Assembly: GCA_030693105.1 (NCBI GenBank)
Contig: JAUYBK010000002.1
Span: 1 to 11,828 of the forward strand
DNA from: Methanobacteriaceae archaeon
GTDB lineage: Archaea > Methanobacteriota > Methanobacteria > Methanobacteriales > Methanobacteriaceae
Length of the DNA stretch: 11,828 bases
Direction of reading: 5' to 3'
Positions within the stretch are counted from its first letter, which is position 1; the number at the start of each line of letters is the position of its first letter. The notes beneath the pieces were generated by a model, which had not been told where the DNA came from, made no database searches, and saw only the letters and a list, made by a program, of their open reading frames with translations. Positions 1 to 6,190 of the stretch are shown one piece after another. Both the position numbers and the translations under genes were made by a program.

Positions 1-461
1 TTGCAGGCGAATCGCAAGCTAACCGAAAATACCTGGCTTTTGCAAAAAAAGCCGACGAAGAAGGATACACTCAAATAGCCAAATTATTCCGGGCTGCTGC
101 TAAAGCAGAAACAGTCCACGCCCACAACCACTAGGCAGTCAGGGGTGGAATTGGTTCCACTGAAGAAAACCTTCATACTGCGACAGAAGGAGAAATAGAA
201 GAATTCGAAAGAATGTACCCGGACTTCATTGAGGAAGCTAAAATTGAAGGTAATAAAAAGGCAGTTTGGACCTTTGACGTTGCCAACCAGGTAGAAGAGA
301 TACACGCCGTGTTATACAAGAAAGCCCTAGCAGACATGGGGGATAATGAAGAAGTAGATTACTACGTCTGCGGCTGCTGTGGTAACACCGTTGAAAACGA
401 AGCCCCCGATATTTGCCCCGTATGTGAATGCCCAAAAGTAGAGTTTTTCCAGGTTGATTAA
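1..461 (+). pseudogene. Rubrerythrin, 5'-truncated by window edge, interrupted by in-frame TAG
   Basis: Rubrerythrins are cytoplasmic diiron/rubredoxin proteins that reduce hydrogen peroxide in anaerobes. The reading frame is open from base 3 (AGESQANRKYLAFAKKADEE...) and continues in the same frame to TAA at 459-461, except for one TAG at 132-134. The first half carries the ferritin-like ligand motif AETVHA. The second half carries EEIHA and a C-terminal rubredoxin-like domain with YVCGCCG and ICPVC. The TAG follows HAHNH, where family members usually continue with Leu and then lead into GGIGSTEEN, so one base change (for example TTG to TAG) explains it. The N-terminal ~14 residues lie outside the window. 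An ATG at 213 could restart only the C-terminal half, which lacks half of the iron ligands. I am sure of the family; whether the gene is dead, read through or misread is open. Confidence 0.85.
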
Positions 462-465
462 ACTC

Positions 466-477
466 TTCTTTTTTTTA
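466..477 (+). terminator. T-run terminator after rubrerythrin
   Basis: Eight consecutive T (469-476), a few bases after the rubrerythrin stop, fit the archaeal oligo-T termination signal. It lies between two convergent genes; the kinase stop begins at 478-480 on the other strand. Confidence 0.55.
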
Positions 478-1818
478 TTACGAATATTTTTCTTCTTGGA
501 ATGTTATACGGAACATAATAACTGGAGATCTTACCACTTCCTGTTCCCCATTAATCTGTTCGGTAAGACTGTTTACAATCTGCATTCCCAGACTGTTAGT
601 TTTTGAAAGGTCTAAATCTTCAGGCAACCCCAACCCATTATCGGTAACTTCTAAGACATATTCATCATCTTTTTGGTAGAATTCGACTTTAATATAACCT
701 TCCCTACCCTCGGAGAAAGCGTGCTTGAGGGAGTTGGATATAAGTTCGTTGACAATCAAACCAAGGGTTATAGACGTTTTAATATCAAGCATGACTTCTT
801 CCACATCTATTTGTAAGTTTATTCTACTGGAATCAGCCGCATAGGTCTGGAAAAGGTCCTTAGTTATGTTAAGAATGTAATCACCAATTCAATACGTTTA
901 AGATCTGTGGAACGGTATAGGCGCTCGTGGATAAGTGCCATGGAACGGGCCGGCTTTTGATTTCCTTGAACATGCCTTTTTCCTCTTTATCCTTTATGTA
1001 ACGTGATTGTAAGCTCAGTAAGCTGGAGATCACCATGAGGTTATTTTTCACCCTATGGTAGATCTCTTTCATTAACATACCCTTATCTTCCAGGGTCTTT
1101 TCCAACTGTTTTTGGAATTTTTTAAGTTCATTTATATCTCGAGCTATAATCTGCACCCTATCCAATGATTCATATTATTAAGATCATTGGTTGGATGCTG
1201 GTGCTGAACCACATCACTTCCTCACCATACTTTATTGGTAATTCAACATCAACAACTTTCTTATTTTGCATAACTTCCCTGATTATTACCATCTGCAGGT
1301 CGGCACTTTCTGGGAAAACATCCCACAATGTTTTTCCCACTAGGTCCTGCACATTCATATCCATCATTTCTGCACCATAACTGTTGGCCAATAAAATGAC
1401 TCCGTCTTTGTCCACAACTGATATGGGATCTCCGGCACTTTCTATGAGGAACTGGTATTTCTCTTCACTTGCTTCCAGTTTTTGAATGAATTTTTCTATC
1501 CTTTCACTTAGAATAACCACTATTATGCCCACGAAAATGAAGATTAACATCCGGAAGAAATCTTCAAAAATGGCATTTGCCTTTAAAGGGCTGAAAAAAT
1601 CGCTTAAAATTAGAATGAAAGCTAAGAATACTGGAACTACCAGTCCTTTTCTTTTCCACCAGATAGCAGCTAAAACTAGGAGGATATAGAAAAAGTGAGT
1701 GAAGATAATCCCTGTTTTCAATATAAAATGAAAATAATAGGCTAGAACCACACTTAAAAATAGTAAGACAATAATGAAGAAAGTTTGATACTTACTACTG
1801 TTTCTTCCCCCATTTCAT
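478..1818 (-). pseudogene. Membrane PAS/HisKA_2 sensor histidine kinase, multiply frameshifted
   Basis: The pieces read in order on the minus strand. First come several hydrophobic segments (about 1800-1500), then a PAS domain (EEKYQFLIESAGDPISVVDKD, about 1470-1200). A HisKA_2 phosphoacceptor segment with EIYHRVKNNL follows (about 1070), then a HATPase domain with NELISNSLKHAF and DNGLGLP ending at 478. The natural start is probably the ATG at 1816-1818, preceded by GGGATGAT. Four frame changes break it: an apparent extra base in a G5 run (1807-1811), one at about 1172-1182, a lost base at about 948-952 (SR|ARSMALIHERLY) and a lost T at about 885-887 (RIE|FGDY). Re-joining the frames restores a normal kinase of about 440 aa. 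Such kinases pass sensory input to a response regulator, but none is encoded nearby. I judge it a pseudogene; family confidence is high. Confidence 0.85.
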
Positions 1819-1852
1819 CAAATCATCCCAATCCTATATTACATTATTGAAT

Positions 1853-1870
1853 GTTATTTATTATAAAGCA
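1853..1870 (-). promoter_or_regulatory. Possible TATA box of the histidine kinase
   Basis: The minus strand reads GCTTTATAATAAATAAC about 40-50 bases upstream of the probable ATG at 1818. This fits an archaeal TATA box with a short leader, followed by the GGGATGAT ribosome site next to the start. It is assigned by position and composition only. Confidence 0.35.
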
Positions 1871-1894
1871 AAGTTCCTCCCATTAAAATCGAAG

Positions 1895-2131
1895 TTATAC
1901 CAAGTCCAGTAACTCTGGAGATGGTTCACTGTCATCTAAGGAAAGAAGATATTTTTCATCGCCTTCAACTACTACGAGAGCAATAGGTGATGAAGATAAT
2001 AAATAAAATTTACCTTTATAAATTTCTAAAACTTCAACTACAGGATATAAATTCTTTTTTTCTACTTTAATGGGATCTAAAGTAACTATTTCTTTTTTAA
2101 TATTTTCAGCTTCAAAATTTTCAAACCCCAT
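1895..2131 (-). CDS. Unrecognised 78-aa protein, third gene of the GerW-DUF2953 operon
   Basis: I do not recognise this family. The protein is short, acidic and probably cytoplasmic, with no membrane segment or cysteine. Its N-terminal third is charged (ENFEAENIKKEIV). Its middle is rich in beta-branched and aromatic residues (LYPVVEVLEIYKGKFYLLSS), which suggests a small beta-rich fold. The ATG at 2129-2131 lies only 3 bases after the DUF2953 stop codon. A GAGAGGATAG ribosome site overlaps the end of that gene, so co-translation in one transcript is likely. This tight linkage is the main evidence that it is real and acts with the two upstream genes. Confidence 0.7.
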   Translation of the reverse strand: MGFENFEAENIKKEIVTLDPIKVEKKNLYPVVEVLEIYKGKFYLLSSSPIALVVVEGDEKYLLSLDDSEPSPELLDLV

Positions 2132-2134
2132 AAA

Positions 2135-2722
2135 CTATCCTCTCATTTCTTTAAAAAGTGATCTAACTGGTTTTTTAGTAATGGCCCGTATTAACTCTGT
2201 AGTAATCCTTAGAAGTTTCAATTTAATCTCTAAATCAAAAGATCCGTCCATTACTTGATTTTGAAAGTCAGGATTTATGGAAATATCCATAGGAATTAGA
2301 TACCGGGTAGATTCAGTAAAGGCCCAAATGTAACCGGTGACTATGGCAGTATCAGCAGGACTCTCAAGTCCAAAGTTTAGGTCTAAAGACAGTTTCTCTA
2401 GCGTTATTGAATGAAACAAAGCCCAAATAATCCTTTCCAAGTGGGGCCAGGCCTCATATAATTGGTTTAAAGTCTTTCTTATTCTTTTTAAATTCCATTC
2501 CTGCTTTTTTTCTGGTTTTTTCTTTTCTTTTTCATCAGAAGGCGATTTTTCAAAAGGAATTTGTCTTTTAAAAATAGTTAACCCTACCCATCGCAACTTA
2601 AAGTCACCTTGGACAGATTTGCCTGTTTTAGATAGCCATAATGAAATATGAAATGGAATTAAAAGAAAAGATAGAATAATGAGCACTATCACGATGATAA
2701 TGCCCAGTAGGATAGATATCAA
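2135..2722 (-). CDS. DUF2953 membrane-anchored protein (YtfI-like)
   Basis: The 195-aa protein begins with one long hydrophobic segment (residues 1-28, ISILLGIIIVIVLIILSFLL). A very charged Lys/Glu-rich linker (about 57-75) follows, then a C-terminal region with LDLNFGLESPADTAIVTGYIWA, the kind of signature I associate with DUF2953. It is probably a single-pass membrane protein; the biochemical role is unknown. In Bacillus subtilis a DUF2953 protein (YtfI) is encoded beside the GerW-family protein YtfJ, and the same pairing occurs here. The start chosen is TTG at 2720-2722, 13 bases after the GerW stop; no ATG lies in frame before the hydrophobic segment. The ribosome site (GCGGATAG) is weak, so expression may depend on coupling to gerW. 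Confidence 0.78.
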   Translation of the reverse strand: MISILLGIIIVIVLIILSFLLIPFHISLWLSKTGKSVQGDFKLRWVGLTIFKRQIPFEKSPSDEKEKKKPEKKQEWNLKRIRKTLNQLYEAWPHLERIIWALFHSITLEKLSLDLNFGLESPADTAIVTGYIWAFTESTRYLIPMDISINPDFQNQVMDGSFDLEIKLKLLRITTELIRAITKKPVRSLFKEMRG

Positions 2723-2735
2723 TTGCTATCCGCTC

Positions 2736-3170
2736 TTATTCTTTTTTCTCTTCTGAAGGTTCTTGGTGCATTTTGTGGCTTTTTTTGTGTTTTGAACCCA
2801 TACCGCTCTTACGGCCTTCTTTTATTATATCCACTACGGTACTGCCTACTTCACTAACTGCTCGCACCAATGGGTCGGCTGATTTTAAAGACATTATTTT
2901 AACGCCTTCGTGTCCAGCAACACCTTTAAAGACCACGATCATAGCCACGGGTTCTATTCCAACACCTCCACCGGCACCAGCACCTTTACCTCCACCTTGT
3001 CCTGTGGGGACTTCTCCTTCACCCATGCCTGCTCCAAATACCATTCCAAATTTAGTTACTGGGATCATTACTTTATCTTCGGTTTCGATTACCTCACCAA
3101 TGACATTTTCAATATTTAATACCTTTCGAATTTCTTCAACTGTAGTTTTTATTGGATCTTGTATGTCCAT
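2736..3170 (-). CDS. GerW/YtfJ-family protein (spore protein YtfJ-like)
   Basis: This 144-aa protein has the layout of the GerW/YtfJ family. An amphipathic N-terminal helix (DPIKTTVEEIRKVLNIENVI) leads into IGEVIETEDKVMIPVTKFGMVFGAG, a glycine-rich stretch (about residues 58-72, GQGGGKGAGAGGGVG), IEPVAMIVV and a Lys/His/Glu-rich tail (KHKKSHKMHQEPSEEKKE). In Bacillus the protein is involved in spore germination, but the family also occurs in non-sporulating bacteria and in methanogens, where its role is not known. No signal peptide is visible, so it is probably cytoplasmic. The ATG at 3168-3170 has a good ribosome site, AGGGGTGA, 4 bases upstream. It heads a three-gene operon with the DUF2953 protein and a small unknown protein. 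Confidence 0.85.
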   Translation of the reverse strand: MDIQDPIKTTVEEIRKVLNIENVIGEVIETEDKVMIPVTKFGMVFGAGMGEGEVPTGQGGGKGAGAGGGVGIEPVAMIVVFKGVAGHEGVKIMSLKSADPLVRAVSEVGSTVVDIIKEGRKSGMGSKHKKSHKMHQEPSEEKKE

Positions 3171-3275
3171 ACCTTCACCCCTCTTTTTTTGGTAAACAAT
3201 ATTATGTCTTTTTTAGTGGATAAATTATTGTCTTAAGTGGAGGTAATTCAAATAAAAAAAAAAGATTAGAAAAGG

Positions 3276-3284
3276 TTTATATAG
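3276..3284 (+). promoter_or_regulatory. TATA box of the tRNA-Val/tRNA-Phe unit
   Basis: TTTATATAG lies 25-33 bases upstream of the first base of tRNA-Val, the normal archaeal distance from TATA box to start. The purine-rich AAAAGG just before it could serve as the TFB-recognition element. One promoter probably drives both tRNAs. Confidence 0.75.
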
Positions 3285-3301
3285 GAATAGAATAAAATTT
3301 G

Positions 3302-3381
<80 letters not shown>

Positions 3382-3383
3382 AG

Positions 3384-3469
<86 letters not shown>

Positions 3470-3586
3470 AAATTATCTATTTAACGACTTTAAGTCTATT
3501 TAAGGGGAATTATGATTTTACTCAAAATTTATGTAATCTTATTTAGCAGTAATTTTTTAACCCCTATATTATTCAACCCCTATTAT

Positions 3587-3791
3587 ATGACACCAAAAAA
3601 CCTTCTGTGCAAGCTGTGCTTCAAAGAGAATAAAATGGCATGACCCTCAAATGGGCCTCTGGGAATGCAGTAAATGTGGTTATAATGGTTCCGTAATTAT
3701 TGAAAATGGTAATTTGGAGAAAAACGTTAAAGAAGCTCATAAACTGGATAATTTGAGTAAAAATCTTCTTGGAGAAGGTAACTCAGCCTAA
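3587..3791 (+). pseudogene. Small zinc-ribbon protein, split by a one-base frameshift
   Basis: Two overlapping frames together give one small zinc-ribbon protein. From ATG 3587 the frame reads MTPKNLLCKLCFKENK and then hits TGA at 3641. One base over, from about 3636, it reads WHDPQMGLWECSKCGYNGSV and runs to TAA at 3789. The first piece supplies CxxC (LCKLC), the second supplies ECSKC and an amphipathic, Lys-rich tail (NLEKNVKEAHKLDNLSKNLL). Removing one A from the A4 run at 3632-3635 joins them into a protein of about 68 aa. Small zinc-ribbon proteins like this are common and uncharacterised in methanogens. No clear ribosome site precedes the ATG. Either the gene is decayed or that A run is misread. 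Confidence 0.65.
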
Positions 3792-3793
3792 TA

Positions 3794-3801
3794 TTTTTTT
3801 T
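3794..3801 (+). terminator. T8 run after the zinc-ribbon gene
   Basis: Eight T begin three bases after the TAA stop, as expected for an archaeal oligo-T terminator. Confidence 0.55.
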
Positions 3802-3826
3802 AGATGACTAAGGACCGTTCCCAATA

Positions 3827-3855
3827 AAATGGTCAGCTTTAACGAATGACCATTT
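3827..3855. repeat. 9-bp inverted repeat AAATGGTCA/TGACCATTT
   Basis: AAATGGTCA (3827-3835) is the exact reverse complement of TGACCATTT (3847-3855), separated by 11 bases. An A8 run follows (3856-3863). It could form a small RNA hairpin or be a dimeric protein-binding site. Confidence 0.6.
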
Positions 3856-3920
3856 AAAAAAAATCTGAATATTCAGGCACTGCATGACTTTAAATCGCTG
3901 CTTAAATGGCTAAATTAAAT

Positions 3921-3962
3921 AATAATACCATCTGATTAAACATTATTCTAATCAGTATTATT
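3921..3962. repeat. Imperfect 14-bp stem-loop
   Basis: AATAATA (3921-3927) pairs with TATTATT (3956-3962), and CTGATTA (3932-3938) pairs with TAATCAG (3949-3955). A CCAT bulge lies on the left arm and a 10-base loop between the arms. All 14 pairs are exact, which is notable even in AT-rich DNA. Confidence 0.6.
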
Positions 3963-4226
3963 GTCCACTTAAAAGAAAAATAGACTGCTTGTGTAGTTTT
4001 TAAATGGGATAATGTCGTTATTAGAGTATTCAATAATTTTTTAGGCATATTTAATTACATGAAGCTCCTTTTGGTCTCTTAAATATCTTTTCTAACGCAC
4101 GGGAACCACAGTGTGCCCATCCTATCTAAGTCTTAGGCAGCAATATCAGAATTTTAAGGCTTTAACAACCCTTAAATTATCTTAAAGGTTTTTAAAGGTT
4201 CTAATAACTAAATCAGAAAAACCAAG

Positions 4227-4273
4227 AGGGCTAATCATTACAAGTGAAATATAAAAAGGTGAGGATTAGCCCT
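4227..4273. repeat. 10-bp inverted repeat flanking a TATA-like motif
   Basis: AGGGCTAATC (4227-4236) and GATTAGCCCT (4264-4273) are perfect reverse complements with a 27-base spacer. The spacer contains AAATATAAAAAG, a good archaeal TATA-box candidate, followed by GGTGAG. This could be an operator around a promoter or a long-loop hairpin. Confidence 0.6.
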
Positions 4274-4323
4274 TAATACTAAAAAGAGTTCTTAAACTGT
4301 TTTTATGCCGTACGAAAATAATA

Positions 4324-4334
4324 AATTTTATAAG
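4324..4334 (+). promoter_or_regulatory. Candidate TATA box of the surface-protein gene
   Basis: AATTTTATAAG would place the transcript start near 4360 and leave about 100 bases of leader before the ATG at 4457. The AAATATAAAAAG motif inside the inverted repeat at 4227-4273 is an alternative that would give a leader of about 180 bases. Confidence 0.4.
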
Positions 4335-4380
4335 TAATGGTAAAAAGAGGCACATACACCCAGAAATACCAGAATATGAC

Positions 4381-4399
4381 AATTCCATATGGTGGAATT
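4381..4399 (+). other. Leader hairpin AATTCCA/TGGAATT
   Basis: AATTCCA (4381-4387) and TGGAATT (4393-4399) form a 7-bp stem with a 5-base loop in the probable 5' leader of the surface-protein gene. It could affect translation, but nothing in the sequence proves it. Confidence 0.4.
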
Positions 4400-4456
4400 T
4401 GTTATGAAAAACATTTGGTATTATCTGGAGGCGGAGGCGGTATAATTAATAGAAAA

Positions 4457-6169
4457 ATGTTAGTTAAACTGCTGGTTTTATTGGGATTTTTGCTCCTGGT
4501 AAATAGCGGCACATGTGTTGCCACTGATCCATCAACTGGTAACATCAGCAACAACAGTGACCTAAACATCACACAACAACAAGGTTTAGCAGCTGCCGGA
4601 GAAGTTAAAACAACTCCCGCCAGTTCTACTACCACTCTAAAAGAACAATACAACACCACCCACGGAATCTGGATTCAAAGCGATGACATTGGAAAGATCA
4701 ATGTCACTGCACTGCAAGAAGCCGGAATAACTGACGTATTCATTAAAGTCAGTAGGGTTGGTAACTACAATGATACCCTTACCCTCGTCCAGCAAAAACT
4801 TTCAGGAAGTAGCATTAGAGTCCAAGCATGGATAACCAGTTTTTTAGATGCTAATGGTAACTGGGTGGACCCGGAGGGACATTACAGTTACACCGTTCAA
4901 GTACCCTACCAGAAAACAGTGCAAGTAGCATACCAACAGTGGTACAAGGGATGGTACAAACAATGGTATCAGTCCAAGTACAAAAAGTGGTATAAATCTG
5001 GTAAAAAGTGGAGATACTCCTGGGTTTCAAGATCCAAATACCGGTGGAAGTACGGTTGGACAACTCGGACTGCTTACCGGTACGAGATCCAAACGGCTTA
5101 CAACACTGCAACCCGTTACGGTACTGACACATCCTTGAACGATAAACTAGTTCAATTCTCATCTGACCTGGCCAGTAGCAATCTGGTTAATGGTGTACAC
5201 TTAGATTACGTCCGTTACCCCGGAACAGCCTACAAGCACGAAGACGGGACCGGAGCCATAACCAATTTTGTCCAGAGAGTTAACACAGCAGTCAAATCAG
5301 TGAATCCCCAAATTGCTCTATCAGCAGCCCTCATGCCGGAGGGTTCAGTAAACGCCTACTTCTACGGACAAAGCTACAGTCAACTATCCACCTATCTGGA
5401 CTTCTTAGTTCCCATGATATACAAGGGTAATTTCCAACAAGATACCAACTGGATCGGACAGACAACGGCTTACATCGTGAGCCAGGCTAACGGTACTCCC
5501 GTGATAGTAGGTTTACAAAGCTACATCTCAGACAAAAACTTGAAACCATTATCTGCAGTGGAAATAACTCAGGATATCGACAAAGCAATGGAAAATGGTG
5601 CTTCTGGTTACGTCCTGTTCCGTTATGGCCTTATAGATCCGGCCTTCCTTATAGGGGCTAACTTCGATGCTCCCGCAGCGCAATCAGAAACCAAACCCAC
5701 CACAACGTACCCGGCCGAATTACAGCCATATCTACAACCCACAGCCAACTGTCAATCCAACGATGCCCGAATAGTAACTTTAGCCCAGAGTATAACTGCC
5801 GGTGCCAGTTCAAACTATGACATTGGACAAAGGATTTTCAACTGGGTCCGCGACAACTTGGACTACTCCTGGTACTACAACAGTGCAAAAGGTGCGGTAA
5901 ATGCCATGTTAAGCCGTACGGCAAATTGCTGTGATATGTCCCATTTAATAGTAGCTCTATCACGGGCTGCAGGACTGCCAGCTAGATACAGACACGGTAC
6001 GTGTACCTTCTCGAGCGGAACCTTTGGACATGTGTGGGCTGACATATATGTTGATGGAAACTGGATCCCTGCCGATGCAACCAGCAATGCAAATAGTTTT
6101 GGAATAATCCGGAATTGGAACACTAATTCCTGGAGTCTGAAAGGGGTTTATGCACAACTACCTTTCTAA
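4457..6169 (+). CDS. Exported bifunctional-looking wall protein: glycosidase-like barrel + transglutaminase-like domain
   Basis: The 570-aa protein begins with a signal peptide (MLVKLLVLLGFLLLVNSGTC, cut near VA-TDPS) and an N-x-S/T-rich linker. Residues ~67-410 resemble a putative glycoside-hydrolase TIM barrel: GIWIQSDDIGK, VQAWITSF, VHLDYVRYP (D250), FLVPMIYKG and GYVLFRYGL. Residues ~140-225 form an insertion whose core (162-201) holds 8 Trp, 8 Tyr, 13 Lys/Arg and no acidic residue. Residues ~418-570 are a transglutaminase-like domain of the type common in Methanobacterium wall proteins, with NCCD (C491), GHVWAD (H525) and PADAT (D540) as the likely triad. Related folds include pseudomurein endoisopeptidases, so I infer cutting or remodelling of pseudomurein. 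The open frame extends up to ATG 4337, but the signal peptide favours 4457. GGAGG at 4433-4437 is 19 bases from that ATG, whereas an ATT at 4445 would be well spaced and add INRK. Confidence 0.85.
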   Translation: MLVKLLVLLGFLLLVNSGTCVATDPSTGNISNNSDLNITQQQGLAAAGEVKTTPASSTTTLKEQYNTTHGIWIQSDDIGKINVTALQEAGITDVFIKVSRVGNYNDTLTLVQQKLSGSSIRVQAWITSFLDANGNWVDPEGHYSYTVQVPYQKTVQVAYQQWYKGWYKQWYQSKYKKWYKSGKKWRYSWVSRSKYRWKYGWTTRTAYRYEIQTAYNTATRYGTDTSLNDKLVQFSSDLASSNLVNGVHLDYVRYPGTAYKHEDGTGAITNFVQRVNTAVKSVNPQIALSAALMPEGSVNAYFYGQSYSQLSTYLDFLVPMIYKGNFQQDTNWIGQTTAYIVSQANGTPVIVGLQSYISDKNLKPLSAVEITQDIDKAMENGASGYVLFRYGLIDPAFLIGANFDAPAAQSETKPTTTYPAELQPYLQPTANCQSNDARIVTLAQSITAGASSNYDIGQRIFNWVRDNLDYSWYYNSAKGAVNAMLSRTANCCDMSHLIVALSRAAGLPARYRHGTCTFSSGTFGHVWADIYVDGNWIPADATSNANSFGIIRNWNTNSWSLKGVYAQLPF

Positions 6170-6170
6170 A

Positions 6171-6190
6171 ATCTTTTTTTCTTTTTTTTT
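6171..6190 (+). terminator. Oligo-T terminator of the surface-protein gene
   Basis: T7 and T9 (6174-6180, 6182-6190) follow the TAA stop, a strong archaeal T-rich terminator. The insertion sequence begins immediately after it. Confidence 0.7.

Larger units (their letters stand above)
3792..4336. other. Gene-poor intergenic region with several inverted repeats
   Basis: I see no intact gene in these 545 bases. It starts with an oligo-T terminator (T8, 3794-3801) for the zinc-ribbon gene. A 9-bp inverted repeat follows (3827-3835 with 3847-3855), then the perfect palindrome CTGAATATTCAG (3865-3876) and a larger imperfect hairpin (3921-3962). Further on is a 10-bp inverted repeat around a TATA-like motif (4227-4273). 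Composition is AT-rich with homopolymer runs. It could hold the regulatory region of the downstream surface-protein gene, a non-coding RNA, or the remains of a mobile element; the sequence alone does not decide. Confidence 0.6.

Noticed and set aside
132..134. TAG as a pyrrolysine codon
   Set aside because: No pylT-like or pylS-like sequence is in the window, the aligned residue is normally Leu, and the likely lineage is not known to use Pyl. Kept only as a test in the findings.
2773..3195. A 140-codon Pro-rich open frame on the plus strand
   Set aside because: It lies antisense to the GerW-family gene, whose glycine codons read as proline on the other strand. It has no ribosome site and no domain.
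3559..3962. Possible CRISPR array
   Set aside because: The repeats here are short, few and mostly inverted, with no regular repeat-spacer units and no cas gene.
4080..4140. Possible structured RNA around ACGCACGGGAACCACAGTG
   Set aside because: Only short, imperfect pairings (GCAC with GTGC, CTAAG with CTTAG) were found, too weak to call.
4337..4456. N-terminal extension of the wall protein from ATG 4337
   Set aside because: It would put 40 polar residues before a clear signal peptide, and its GGGGG stretch is the ribosome-site-like GGAGGCGGAGGCGG tract read as codons.
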